A stretch of DNA of 64,000 nucleotides from Bacteroidia bacterium (GTDB taxonomy: Bacteria > Bacteroidota > Bacteroidia > Palsa-965), in the NCBI GenBank assembly GCA_023151315.1, contig JAKLJE010000010.1, positions 86,861-150,860 of the forward strand, in the 5' to 3' direction. The position numbers were made by a program, and so were the translations under genes. Of this stretch, positions 18,281-27,193 are shown piece by piece. Each line of letters opens with the position of its first letter. Position 1 is the first letter of the stretch. The notes under the pieces were generated by a model that had not been told where the DNA came from, made no database searches, and worked only from the letters and a program-made list of their open reading frames with translations.

Positions 18281-18712
18281 GTGTTGAGGATCCTCGTGAT
18301 ACTTCTGTTTTTTGTACCGGCTCAGTTGCTGAGTCAGGGACAAACGCGCACCCGAAAGCAGGTGACCAAACAGTATTATCTCAATGGAAATCTGAAATCA
18401 ATTACTGCTGTCAGTACAACGTTGCCGCGTTACATTGATCCGATGAACTTCTACAAGAAGACCAAAGTGGAAGTGACGGAGTTCGATTCGCTTTCAAAAA
18501 GCATGACGAGGCAATTTACCCGAATCACAAAGATTGGTAAGGACGGCAAGCCTTGCTATGAGATATTCTATGAAGAAACTATTTACGATAAGTTCGGAAA
18601 TAAAAAAACGTATTTGAGATCGCGTTGTGATAAGCAAAGGAGCAAGTTCATACAGTATAAAGAAGGTCGAGTGGAGTTTATACAGATACACAAACGACGG
18701 AAGAGAAAGTAA
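18281..18712 (+). CDS. Small exported protein, function unknown
   Basis: A 143-residue protein with a short signal peptide (MLRILVILLFFVPAQLLSQG) starting at GTG 18281. The mature part begins with QYYLNGNLKSI and contains YDKFGNKKTYLRSRC; the YLNGNLK piece resembles MORN-like or toxin-antitoxin-free variants of the antitoxin-like YwqK repeat seen in many Bacteroidota exported proteins. The C-terminus is very basic. Two bases separate it from the amidase gene, so they are co-transcribed. No confident family. Confidence 0.6.
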   Translation: MLRILVILLFFVPAQLLSQGQTRTRKQVTKQYYLNGNLKSITAVSTTLPRYIDPMNFYKKTKVEVTEFDSLSKSMTRQFTRITKIGKDGKPCYEIFYEETIYDKFGNKKTYLRSRCDKQRSKFIQYKEGRVEFIQIHKRRKRK

Positions 18713-18714
18713 GT

Positions 18715-20052
18715 ATGAATCGTGCTTTTACAGCCCTGTTATTTCTGTTTGTTCTGAATAAACTGTCAGCATTCAACGCTGATTCTTTGGTGCGGTATTA
18801 CAAGGTAAAGGCTGATCGTTTTCTTGCAGCTTCTCCTGAGGTTCATGATCAGTTTTCCGTGTTGAATAACGGCGTGGCGGTATATGCAACTGCTAGTGAT
18901 AAAACGAATAATCTTCCTGAGTTCTTTGTTTCATGGGAAGAACTTGAATCCTTTAAAGCCGCAGTTAAACTCAGGCCGCATCATCGTTTTATTCCTTACA
19001 TGATAATGAAACGTGAACTGAAGCTGAAGGGCAGAACGTTGAGCTGGCCTTTAGAGTCACGTGATAATGCAACTCAATTTCATGCTCCGTATCTTCCTCT
19101 CCATGGAATAAGAATAGCAATTGATCCCGGACATATTGCACACGATACAATTAAAGGCAGATTGGAACAAAAGTTCATCTCCATGAAAATGCCTCAAGGA
19201 AAAGATTCGGTTCGACTCGCATTTGCAGAAGGACAGTTAACTTGGTTAACAGCAGCGATACTTGCAGAGCATTTGAAAAGTCAAGGAGCAGAAGTGATGC
19301 TGACGCGAGCGGCAATGAATAAGACAGCGTTCGGCAGAACCTATGAGGAATGGAAGACTTTCGATGGTGGTGTTTCTCTTGATTCCTTGATTGCTGCATT
19401 CCCGGACAACAAGAACTATTCTGATCTCAAGAACGGGAAACTTAAAGAAGAGCGTTCCTATTTCCGTTATGTCTTTAAAGACGTGGAAATAAGAAGAAGA
19501 GCAGAAGAAATCGGTGTGTTTAATCCTGATTTTACCGTTGTGATACATTACAACGTTGATGAACAGAATGCTCCTTGGACAAAGCCGACGACAAGAAACT
19601 TCTGTATGCTTTTTGTACCGGGAGCTTTTCAGGTTGGAGAACTCAATGATCAGGAATCACGATTGGATTTTCTGCGTTTGCTCCTTACTGATGAGATTGA
19701 AAATTCGGTTAGCGGGGCAGCGTATCTCGCGTTGAGCTTCAAAGAAGGTTTGAAGGTTCCATTGGCGAATGAGAAAGATGCTGCGTATCTGGGAACATCC
19801 TGTTTGTACAGCGGTAGTAGCGGTGTTTATTGCCGTAATTTATCAATGACGAGATTGATTCACGGTCCTGTTCTCTATGGAGAAACCTTGTATCAGGATA
19901 ATTTGACTGAAGTGCGATTGTTGTCTGAAAAGCCAATACTTGATACTGTTTCCGGTATCATGGCTCCACAGAGGATTATACAAGTCGCAAAAGCATATGA
20001 GAATGGAATTCGTAATTGGATCTATTCCGGCTCGTTCAGAAATCAAAACTAG
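18715..20052 (+). CDS. N-acetylmuramoyl-L-alanine amidase (Amidase_3-like)
   Basis: A 445-residue exported hydrolase with signal peptide at 1-20. The zinc amidase pattern is visible: IAIDPGHIAHD near 140 (first His), FAEGQLTWLTAAILAEHL near 163 (Glu) and VVIHYNVDEQNAPW near 275 (second His), with an ADVMLTR-like strand EVMLTRA near 190. Insertions make it longer than a usual amidase domain. It should cleave the bond between muramic acid and the stem peptide. Co-transcribed with the preceding small exported protein. Confidence 0.75.
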   Translation: MNRAFTALLFLFVLNKLSAFNADSLVRYYKVKADRFLAASPEVHDQFSVLNNGVAVYATASDKTNNLPEFFVSWEELESFKAAVKLRPHHRFIPYMIMKRELKLKGRTLSWPLESRDNATQFHAPYLPLHGIRIAIDPGHIAHDTIKGRLEQKFISMKMPQGKDSVRLAFAEGQLTWLTAAILAEHLKSQGAEVMLTRAAMNKTAFGRTYEEWKTFDGGVSLDSLIAAFPDNKNYSDLKNGKLKEERSYFRYVFKDVEIRRRAEEIGVFNPDFTVVIHYNVDEQNAPWTKPTTRNFCMLFVPGAFQVGELNDQESRLDFLRLLLTDEIENSVSGAAYLALSFKEGLKVPLANEKDAAYLGTSCLYSGSSGVYCRNLSMTRLIHGPVLYGETLYQDNLTEVRLLSEKPILDTVSGIMAPQRIIQVAKAYENGIRNWIYSGSFRNQN

Positions 20053-20083
20053 TCTTAAATTGCAGTTTCAATTAGTTTCCCCT

Positions 20084-23044
20084 ATGCGTAATATTCTGCT
20101 CACCGGTTTCTGTTTTTTACTTGCTTTGACTACGGATGCACAATCCATTTCGCAAATGCAGGAAGATGCTGAACGTTACAAGGCGTTCGGAATGCGTTCT
20201 GACTTGTATTGGGACAGTTTGCGTGTTGCTGAGGGTGCTCCGGCCGTTGCTTCGCAAAGTGTACAACCTCAAATGGTGTGCAATCTGGAAAAGCGAGTTT
20301 TCGGTTGGCATCCGTATTGGGTAGGTACCGTTTACAACAATTATCAATGGAATTTGTTGAGTGATTTATGTTATTTCGATTATGAAGTAAGTCCGAATAC
20401 AGGCAATAATACAAATCCAAGTTACGCGTGGACGACGAGTGCAGCAGTTACTGCAGCTATCAACAACGGCGTAGATGTTCACATCTGCGCAACGCTCTTC
20501 GGAAGTCACTCGACATTCCTTTCCAATTCAACTGCACAGCAAACCTTCATCAATAACATGATATCGCAATTGCAGGCACGTGGCGGGAAAGGCGTGAATA
20601 TTGATTTTGAAGGAATGGGGTCTGCAAATACAACTGCGTTCACAGCGTTCATGCAGAATTTCTCAACGCAATTGCATGCCGCAATTCCGGGTTCAGAATT
20701 GAGTGTTGCCTTGTATGCGGTTGACTGGAGTAATACGTTTGATATTCCGGCTCTCACGCCATATGTAGATCTGTTCATTATTATGGGATACGACTATTAT
20801 TGGTCGGGAAGCAGTACTGCGGGTCCTGAAGCACCGCTTTATAATTACGAAACATCGTATAACCGCACATTAACGCGTTCCATTACATTTTATCTCGCGC
20901 AAGGTATGCCGGAGTCGAAGTTGTTATTGGGACTTCCGTATTATGGAAGAGAATGGGAAACCGTGAGCGGAACGATTCCTTCTGCAACGACAGGAAATTA
21001 TACTGCAACGAAAACGTATTCTGTTGTTCGCAATAATGCCAATGGCTATTGGTCGAACGAACAATGGGAACCGAACAGTTTCTCTCCGTATTATCCGTAT
21101 CAGATCAGTTCCACATGGAGACAGTTGTGGTGTGATAATGCATACAGCATGCGTTGCAGATTTGATATTGTGAACCAACGTAATCTTGGTGGCATCGGAA
21201 TCTGGGCGTTGGGTTACGACGATGGTTATTCCGATTACTGGAATGCAATAAGTGACAAATTCTCGACATGTGCTGTTGTGCCGTGCAGTGATACCATCTG
21301 GGATATGGGCGGACCGTATCGCAATTATTACGACAATGAATTTTACACAACGACAATTTCTCCGGACGGAGCCACTTCTGTATCATTAACATTTATCCAG
21401 TTCAGCACTGAGTTGAACTACGATACCCTATACATTTACGACGGACCCGGTTCATCTTCACCTTTAATCGGACAATGGCATGGGACAACGAATCCCGGCA
21501 CTGTTGTTTCGACCGGACCTTCCATTTCGTTCCGATTTTCTTCTGATGGAAATACGGTTGCGCCCGGATTCACGGCAATATGGACCTGTTCTGTAGACAA
21601 CACCAATCCGACTACACAGATTAACGCGCCTTCCGGTTGGATCACACAGAATTTCAATGCAACATTTACAGACACTGATCAGGGTTCCGGTGTGGAGAAG
21701 AGTTATTATCAAACTGCGCACTACAACGGAAGTGAATGGAGAAGTAATAACAGCAGAGGATTTTTCACTGATGATTTCAATACCACAGCGATTCATCCCG
21801 ATTGGAGTAATTACTCCGGAACATGGAACATTACAGCGGGTGTACTAGAGCAATCCGATGAGAATAATGGCAATTCCTGTTTGTCTGCACCATTAACGCA
21901 GAACCTCTCGAACAGATATCTCTATCACTGGAAAGGGAAAATAAGCGGAACGGGTAACAATCGACGTGCGGGATTGCATTACGCGTGCAGCGATGACTCA
22001 CTAGTGAACCGAGGTAACGGATATTTTGTGTGGTTCAGAGCAGATCAGAATCAATTACAGTTTTATGAAGTGATTAACGATACTTTTTATTTACGCTCCA
22101 CAGTTACTGATACGATTAACGTGAATCAGTGGTACGACTGGAAAGTGATTTATGACCGCATTACCGGTGTGACTGAAGTTTATCAGGATAACGTGTTTGT
22201 TGGTTCGTGGACAGATTCATCACCGTACGCCAATGGCAGTTATATTTCATTGCGCAGTGGAAATTGCAATTGGCAGATCGATAGTTTTCATGTGTACCGT
22301 TCAAGATTTACCAACGGAAATGTAGCTGTGAATGTAGGCTCTTGCGCAGGATGTGATTTCAGAAATGAGAATCCTTCCCCTAATATTTCCGCCGGACTGA
22401 TTCGCTCCATCAACAGGGACAGTGCCAGATTATTTTCGGCGGTGGATGAATCATACTCTGATGTGGATTGGACAGCGCCTGTTTTGGGAGCGATAAATGA
22501 TGGAAGCCTGACAGATATTGATACAACCTATAACCTGACGTTGATTGAGGGTAACTGGATGAATGCAACGGATTCCAACTCTGCAGTTGCAGGTTACTGG
22601 TTTGCGATAGGTACAACTCCCGGAGATTCGGACTTTGTTGCATGGACTAACAATGGAAGCTCAACGACATTCAGTATTCCGGTAACGCTAACAGCAGGGC
22701 AGTGGTATTATATTTCGCTGCGTGCGGTGAACGGAGCAGGTCTGGTATCAGTCGCAGATTCCAGTGATGGTCAGATCGCAGATCTCGGATTAAATATATC
22801 CGGCAGTGCAGTTACATCGAGCTGCTGGCCTAATCCTGTGAAAGATCAACTTCGGATCGTATCGTCTGCCGGCAGAACGGAGCAGGTTTCAGTGACAGAT
22901 TTATTTGGCAGAACAGTTCATGTGTCGGTTGTCAATACAGAAGATGGAATGGTTGTTGATATGAGTACATTGGCGGCCGGAGAATATATTGTGCGTATTA
23001 TTAGCGGTGCAGAGATTTCGGTTGTAAAAATTATTAAAGAGTGA
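20084..23044 (+). CDS. Secreted GH18-type glycosidase with CUB and T9SS sorting domains
   Basis: A 986-residue exported multi-domain protein. Start at ATG 20084 (MRNILLTGFCFLLALTTDAQ) gives a signal peptide; upstream frame belongs to the amidase gene. Residues about 60-400 are a glycoside hydrolase 18 barrel of the spore-coat/YaaH sort, with GVNIDFEGM near 180 (catalytic Glu present; the first Asp positions of DxxDxDxE are replaced) and YYGREWETVSG near 285. Residues 400-510 form a CUB-like domain (LYIYDGPGSSSPLIG). Residues 560-755 look like a laminin-G/concanavalin fold, then an Ig-like piece, and the last 75 residues (WPNPVKDQLRIV) are a T9SS sorting domain. It may act on chitin or peptidoglycan glycans outside the cell. 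Confidence 0.85.
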   Translation: MRNILLTGFCFLLALTTDAQSISQMQEDAERYKAFGMRSDLYWDSLRVAEGAPAVASQSVQPQMVCNLEKRVFGWHPYWVGTVYNNYQWNLLSDLCYFDYEVSPNTGNNTNPSYAWTTSAAVTAAINNGVDVHICATLFGSHSTFLSNSTAQQTFINNMISQLQARGGKGVNIDFEGMGSANTTAFTAFMQNFSTQLHAAIPGSELSVALYAVDWSNTFDIPALTPYVDLFIIMGYDYYWSGSSTAGPEAPLYNYETSYNRTLTRSITFYLAQGMPESKLLLGLPYYGREWETVSGTIPSATTGNYTATKTYSVVRNNANGYWSNEQWEPNSFSPYYPYQISSTWRQLWCDNAYSMRCRFDIVNQRNLGGIGIWALGYDDGYSDYWNAISDKFSTCAVVPCSDTIWDMGGPYRNYYDNEFYTTTISPDGATSVSLTFIQFSTELNYDTLYIYDGPGSSSPLIGQWHGTTNPGTVVSTGPSISFRFSSDGNTVAPGFTAIWTCSVDNTNPTTQINAPSGWITQNFNATFTDTDQGSGVEKSYYQTAHYNGSEWRSNNSRGFFTDDFNTTAIHPDWSNYSGTWNITAGVLEQSDENNGNSCLSAPLTQNLSNRYLYHWKGKISGTGNNRRAGLHYACSDDSLVNRGNGYFVWFRADQNQLQFYEVINDTFYLRSTVTDTINVNQWYDWKVIYDRITGVTEVYQDNVFVGSWTDSSPYANGSYISLRSGNCNWQIDSFHVYRSRFTNGNVAVNVGSCAGCDFRNENPSPNISAGLIRSINRDSARLFSAVDESYSDVDWTAPVLGAINDGSLTDIDTTYNLTLIEGNWMNATDSNSAVAGYWFAIGTTPGDSDFVAWTNNGSSTTFSIPVTLTAGQWYYISLRAVNGAGLVSVADSSDGQIADLGLNISGSAVTSSCWPNPVKDQLRIVSSAGRTEQVSVTDLFGRTVHVSVVNTEDGMVVDMSTLAAGEYIVRIISGAEISVVKIIKE

Positions 23045-23919
23045 TGAAAAAATATTTTCTGTTCTGTGCGGTATTAGTGAGTGCAGTTTGCTCTGCACAA
23101 ACCACGCCGTGGGAAACAGTGGCGCCGCCCGAATCTCCGATATTCACCGACATCAAAGATGCTGCACGTACTGCAGGTTCCGCTTACAGAATGGAGTTGA
23201 CCGGGCCTGAATTGCTTCATGATAAGAAGCAGCTTGCGAAGTTGCCTGAACTCAAATCGCTTATGGCGTTGCGTTTGATCAATAACGATCTGACCAGATT
23301 ACCTTCAGGAATGTTATCGCTGAATGCGCTTGTTTATTTTTCTTCCAATGGAAATCCGTTGACGGAATTGTCTGATTCATTGGGAATGTGGGGAAATCTC
23401 AAGTTCATTGAGTTTTATAAAACAGCGTTTGATACAGTTCCTGAAGGAGTTTATGGGCTGAACAGACTTACATCGTTTACGATCGGTTCGAATACCGATA
23501 CGCTGCACTTCACATCTTCGTTGAAATATTGGGCGAAGAATCTGACGGAATTCAGAATATACAATTCCGTTCTCGATACTATTCCTGCAGAATTTTCTCT
23601 GCTCACTAAACTTCAGAAAGTTGTGTTGTACAAATGCAGACTCGACAGCATTCCGAAAGTTATTTATCCGTTGAATCAACTCAGTGAACTCTGGCTGGAT
23701 AGTAATAACATTGCTTCTGTTCCGAGAGATATAGCAGCGCTTCAGGGACTCACATATCTTTCGCTGAGAGGAAATCGGATTACGAAAATGCCAAGTACTT
23801 TAAGTTTCATGAAGAATCTGGTTGTTCTCGATTTACGCGGTAATCCGATTGAAGTATACGAAGTCCGAATTGCGGAGGCTATGCTGCCGAATTGCCGCGT
23901 TCTTTCTGATCACAAGTGA
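23044..23919 (+). CDS. Exported leucine-rich repeat protein
   Basis: A 291-residue protein with a signal peptide (MKKYFLFCAVLVSAVCSAQ) and about eight LRR units of the LxxLxxLxLxxNxLxxLP type, e.g. LMALRLINNDLTRLPSG, LSELWLDSNNIASVP and LVVLDLRGNPIE. ATG 23044 overlaps the stop of the GH18 gene (TGATG), so translation is coupled. LRR proteins are generally binding scaffolds; no partner is indicated. Confidence 0.8.
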   Translation: MKKYFLFCAVLVSAVCSAQTTPWETVAPPESPIFTDIKDAARTAGSAYRMELTGPELLHDKKQLAKLPELKSLMALRLINNDLTRLPSGMLSLNALVYFSSNGNPLTELSDSLGMWGNLKFIEFYKTAFDTVPEGVYGLNRLTSFTIGSNTDTLHFTSSLKYWAKNLTEFRIYNSVLDTIPAEFSLLTKLQKVVLYKCRLDSIPKVIYPLNQLSELWLDSNNIASVPRDIAALQGLTYLSLRGNRITKMPSTLSFMKNLVVLDLRGNPIEVYEVRIAEAMLPNCRVLSDHK

Positions 23920-23959
23920 GCTTGTGCAGCTTAATTACGGTTTCGCTGTGAAATGTGCT

Positions 23960-23967
23960 TAACTTCG
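23960..23967 (+). promoter_or_regulatory. Leaderless promoter of the RluD-type gene
   Basis: TAACTTCG, then CGCC, then GTG at 23972. Confidence 0.5.
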
Positions 23968-23971
23968 CGCC

Positions 23972-25030
23972 GTGAATAACGAGGAATTATACGAAGAGCT
24001 TAATGATGAAAATGCCGAACAGGAATTGTTCGAGCATCACCGAATTGTAATTGATCCCGGTCAACAGCAAATACGGATTGATAAGTTTCTTCAGAACCGC
24101 TTGGGCGGACAGATATCCCGTACCAAGATTCAGGCAGGTGCAGAGGCCGGTAATCTCCTCGTTAACGATAAGCCGGTTAAGTCGAGTTACAAGATCAAGC
24201 CTAAGGATGTAATTACAGTCTTGTTACCGCATCCTCCTAAGGAAAATTACCTTGTGCCGGAAGAAATGCCGCTTGATATCATGTATGAGGATAATGAAAT
24301 CATCATTCTTAATAAGCAGTCGGGTCTTGTTGTGCATCCTGGTCATGGTAATCTGACCGGAACTTTGGTGAACGGATTGCTATGGCATTTTCTGCATTTG
24401 CCTAAAGCAGATAACGATCTGCGTCCGGGACTTGTTCATCGTTTAGACAAAGACACAACCGGCGTAATGGTAATAGCAAAGTCGGAATATTCACTTGCAT
24501 TTCTTGCACGTCAGTTTTTCGAACGAACCAACGACAGAAAGTATCTTGCATTGGTGTGGGGTGATTTTGAAACGGACAGTGGAACAATCACGGGTCATTT
24601 GGGCAGAAGTGCGAAAGATCGTCGAGTGCAGGAAGTTTTTCCGGATGGTGATCAGGGGCGGCACGCAGTAACACATTGGAAAGTTGTGGAGCGTTTCGGT
24701 TATGTGACCTTAGTGGAATGTAAGCTTGAAACCGGTCGTACCCACCAGATACGTGCGCATATGAAGTATATAGGACATCCTTTATTCAATGATGCGATGT
24801 ACGGCGGAGATGTGATCAGAAAAGGACCATCGTACTCGAAGTACAAGCAATTCGTTGATAATTGTTTTGCAATTTGTCCGCGACAAGCATTACATGCACG
24901 CTTACTTACCATTCAGCATCCGATTACGAAAGAATGGATGGAATTCAACTCCGAATTACCTTCAGATATGCAAGCGGTGATTGAAAAGTGGCGTGGTTAT
25001 GTACAGAACCGTCCTCACGAAACGGAGTAA
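23972..25030 (+). CDS. RluA/RluD-family 23S rRNA pseudouridine synthase
   Basis: A 352-residue enzyme that isomerises uridine in 23S rRNA. An S4 RNA-binding domain (RIDKFLQNRLGGQISRTKIQ, residues 31-50) precedes the catalytic domain with the active-site Asp in RPGLVHRLDKDTTGVMVIAK near 155, and ECKLETGRTHQIRAHMKYIGHP near 250. GTG start at 23972; supported by the promoter spacing. An acidic N-terminal extension (NNEELYEELNDENAEQEL) is a Bacteroidota trait. Confidence 0.93.
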   Translation: MNNEELYEELNDENAEQELFEHHRIVIDPGQQQIRIDKFLQNRLGGQISRTKIQAGAEAGNLLVNDKPVKSSYKIKPKDVITVLLPHPPKENYLVPEEMPLDIMYEDNEIIILNKQSGLVVHPGHGNLTGTLVNGLLWHFLHLPKADNDLRPGLVHRLDKDTTGVMVIAKSEYSLAFLARQFFERTNDRKYLALVWGDFETDSGTITGHLGRSAKDRRVQEVFPDGDQGRHAVTHWKVVERFGYVTLVECKLETGRTHQIRAHMKYIGHPLFNDAMYGGDVIRKGPSYSKYKQFVDNCFAICPRQALHARLLTIQHPITKEWMEFNSELPSDMQAVIEKWRGYVQNRPHETE

Positions 25031-25039
25031 AGCACGATC

Positions 25040-25657
25040 TTACTTTTTTCTGAAACTGCAGAATTGAAAGTTCTGAACAGTGTTGAAAGGCGTTGCGTGC
25101 TCTTCGCGTACACATCTAACACGATCAAAGTTTTCATTGAATCGGTCAGACATGGAAGTTTCCGTGTACTGTTTAATTTCCAATCCGCTGCACTTAGTCG
25201 GGCCGGATTCAGAAAACGTTCCGAGAACGAGAAATCCATTGGCGGAGATTGACTCAGACGTTAATGCAACATACTTGCTGATTTTTTCGTCAGTCGTGAG
25301 AAAATGGAACGCTGCACGATCATGCCAGAAATCAAATTTCACTTTGGGCTTGAAATCGAGTACGTCTGATACAACCCAATTCACCTGAGAAGCTTTGTCA
25401 CCAAGTCGTGATTTGGCACGTTCCAAAGCAGCACCGGAAATGTCGAGCACCCAAATGTTACGATAGCCCTTTTCCAGCAAGACATCAACAAAGCGACTGT
25501 CACCGGCACCCACATCAATGATATTTGCATCGAGTGGCAAGTTGAAGAGTTCGAGAAACTCAACTGAAGTTTTAGGATATTCCTGAAACCAGCTGACTTC
25601 ATTGTAAGCTTTTGTTGTGAAGACTTTTTCCCAATGATGTTTGATTCCGGTTTCCAT
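25040..25657 (-). CDS. Class I SAM-dependent methyltransferase
   Basis: A 205-residue cytosolic methyltransferase. Motif I is ANIIDVGAGDSRFVDVLL near 44, the acidic motif II VWVLDISGAALE near 70, and FDFWHDRAAFHFL near 110. It lies 12 bases downstream of the YeeE pair on the same strand and is probably the last gene of the sulfur cluster; in related genomes similar methyltransferases accompany rhodanese genes, suggesting a thiol-related substrate, which is inference. Confidence 0.75.
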   Translation of the reverse strand: METGIKHHWEKVFTTKAYNEVSWFQEYPKTSVEFLELFNLPLDANIIDVGAGDSRFVDVLLEKGYRNIWVLDISGAALERAKSRLGDKASQVNWVVSDVLDFKPKVKFDFWHDRAAFHFLTTDEKISKYVALTSESISANGFLVLGTFSESGPTKCSGLEIKQYTETSMSDRFNENFDRVRCVREEHATPFNTVQNFQFCSFRKK

Positions 25658-25668
25658 AAATCTGAATA

Positions 25669-26166
25669 TTAATGTGGTAATTTATCTCGCAGCAATCCGT
25701 ACACCCATGTGCCAGCAACTGCGCTGAGCAGTGTAACCGCAATCACTGTCGCTCCGCTTCCGATTTGTGCATACAACGGACCCGGACATGCTCCGGTAAT
25801 TGCCCATCCTAGCCCAAAGAGTAATCCTCCGATAATTTGTCCCTTGTTAAATGTGCGCGGATGAAATTCGATTTTCTCTCCGTAAATCGTTTTGATGTTT
25901 AATTTCTTGATTGCCCAAACTGAAATTATTCCGACGACTACTGCGCTTCCGATTACTCCGTACATATGAAAGGATTGAAACCGGAACATCTCCTGAATGC
26001 GAAACCAACTTATGATCTCAGCTTTTACAAATACAATCCCGAACGCAATTCCAACTGCAGTGTATTTAAGGTTGTGATACCATTTATGTTGCAGTTGACT
26101 TTCATTAATACAAATCGCATCCAGTGAACGGGTTTCAAAGTCTTTATTCTCTTCTGTATTGCTCAT
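25669..26166 (-). CDS. YeeE/YedE-type transporter half (DUF6691)
   Basis: A 165-residue membrane protein with four hydrophobic helices and the sulfur-transporter motif GLGWAITGACPGPLYAQIGSG near 115-135. Together with the gene immediately upstream (four bases apart) it reconstitutes a full YeeE/YedE protein, the family that imports thiosulfate or other sulfur species in E. coli (TsuA). The conserved Cys in GACPGP is expected to take part in relay of the sulfur substrate. Confidence 0.8.
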   Translation of the reverse strand: MSNTEENKDFETRSLDAICINESQLQHKWYHNLKYTAVGIAFGIVFVKAEIISWFRIQEMFRFQSFHMYGVIGSAVVVGIISVWAIKKLNIKTIYGEKIEFHPRTFNKGQIIGGLLFGLGWAITGACPGPLYAQIGSGATVIAVTLLSAVAGTWVYGLLRDKLPH

Positions 26167-26170
26167 AAGA

Positions 26171-26734
26171 TTACAATGAAAGTATTAACGGAAGGATCAA
26201 ATTAGCCATCAGAATGCCGCCGATCATGAAACAGCACGTCGCAATCAACGAAGGCCACTGTAGTGTTGAAAGCCCCATAATGGAATGTCCGCTTGTACAT
26301 CCGCCTGCATAGCGTGTGCCGAATCCGATCAGGAAACCGCCGCCCACCATCATGATGAGTCCGCGCAAGCTGAAAAGTGATTCCCAGTTCATAATTTGTG
26401 TTGGAACGAGTTTCTTATAATCAGTAATACCGTAGGAACTGAGTTCGTTTTTCAGATCCTCTGCTACAACCATGGGTTCTGGATTTTCCAGAAGGCTCAT
26501 CGCTAAAAAACCTCCGGTTGTGATCCCGCCAACAAAAAACAGATTCCATATTTCTTTCTTCCAGTCATACTGAAAAAAAGGAATGCGGGCAGGAATACAC
26601 GCAGCACAAATGTGTCTTAACGAAGAAGAAATTCCGAAGCTTTTGTTGCCCAGTATGAGCAATGCGGGAACTGTAAGTCCGATTAGCGGTCCTGCAATAT
26701 ACCAGGGCCAAGGTTGTTTAAAGAATTCAATCAT
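26171..26734 (-). CDS. YeeE/YedE-type transporter half
   Basis: A 187-residue membrane protein, the N-terminal-type partner of a split YeeE transporter. Motifs: [14 protein letters not shown] near 41 with two Cys, and [20 protein letters not shown] near 137, the diagnostic GGCTSGH. The gene follows the rhodanese gene and its terminator by about 60 bases; no clear -7 element is seen in front, so it may rely on readthrough. Confidence 0.82.
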   Translation of the reverse strand: MIEFFKQPWPWYIAGPLIGLTVPALLILGNKSFGISSSLRHICAACIPARIPFFQYDWKKEIWNLFFVGGITTGGFLAMSLLENPEPMVVAEDLKNELSSYGITDYKKLVPTQIMNWESLFSLRGLIMMVGGGFLIGFGTRYAGGCTSGHSIMGLSTLQWPSLIATCCFMIGGILMANLILPLILSL

Positions 26735-26750
26735 ATGGGTAGCGTATGAA

Positions 26751-26779
26751 TAAAAATGCGTTCGGCTCTCGTCGAACGC
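26751..26779 (-). terminator. Intrinsic terminator after the rhodanese gene
   Basis: On the minus strand GCGTTCG (26773-26779) pairs with CGAACGC (26758-26764) and is followed by ATTTTTATT. It separates the persulfide dioxygenase-rhodanese pair from the YeeE genes. Confidence 0.7.
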
Positions 26780-26797
26780 CTAGTGAATGCAAATCTA

Positions 26798-27193
26798 CTA
26801 TTTGTTGTAGGTTTTCTTTACATCTTCCCAGGAACCGCCGTTGATCACATTAGTGATACCGTTCTGCTCCAGAATTGCTTTCGCCTGTCCGCTACGGTTA
26901 CCGCTACGGCAGAAAACTACGATCTCTTCTTTGCCTTTGAATTCTGCAATGCGGGCCTGCACCTGATCCAGTGGAATATTTACCGCGCCGGTTACACTTC
27001 CCTGAGAGAATTCTCCCGGAGTTCGTACATCAACAAAGAAGATGTTTTTTGCCTTTGTTGTGTCATCAGGTGCTGTACTTACAGTTGTGGATTGAACAGC
27101 GGATGTTTTTTCCGAGTTGCCATTAGCGTTAGAGCAGCTTGCGAAAACTGCACCCAGCGTAATTGCTGCGATTAATATACTTTGCTTTGACAT
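26798..27193 (-). CDS. Rhodanese-domain lipoprotein
   Basis: A 131-residue exported single-domain sulfurtransferase. Leader SILIAAITLGAVFASCSN carries a lipobox ending at Cys 20. The rhodanese core has FVDVRTPGEFSQGSVTGAVN near 55-74 and the active-site Cys loop VVFCRSGNRSGQAK near 92. It should sit in the periplasm bound to a membrane and move sulfane sulfur to an acceptor such as cyanide or thiol. It overlaps the upstream dioxygenase gene by 22 bases. Confidence 0.88.
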   Translation of the reverse strand: MSKQSILIAAITLGAVFASCSNANGNSEKTSAVQSTTVSTAPDDTTKAKNIFFVDVRTPGEFSQGSVTGAVNIPLDQVQARIAEFKGKEEIVVFCRSGNRSGQAKAILEQNGITNVINGGSWEDVKKTYNK

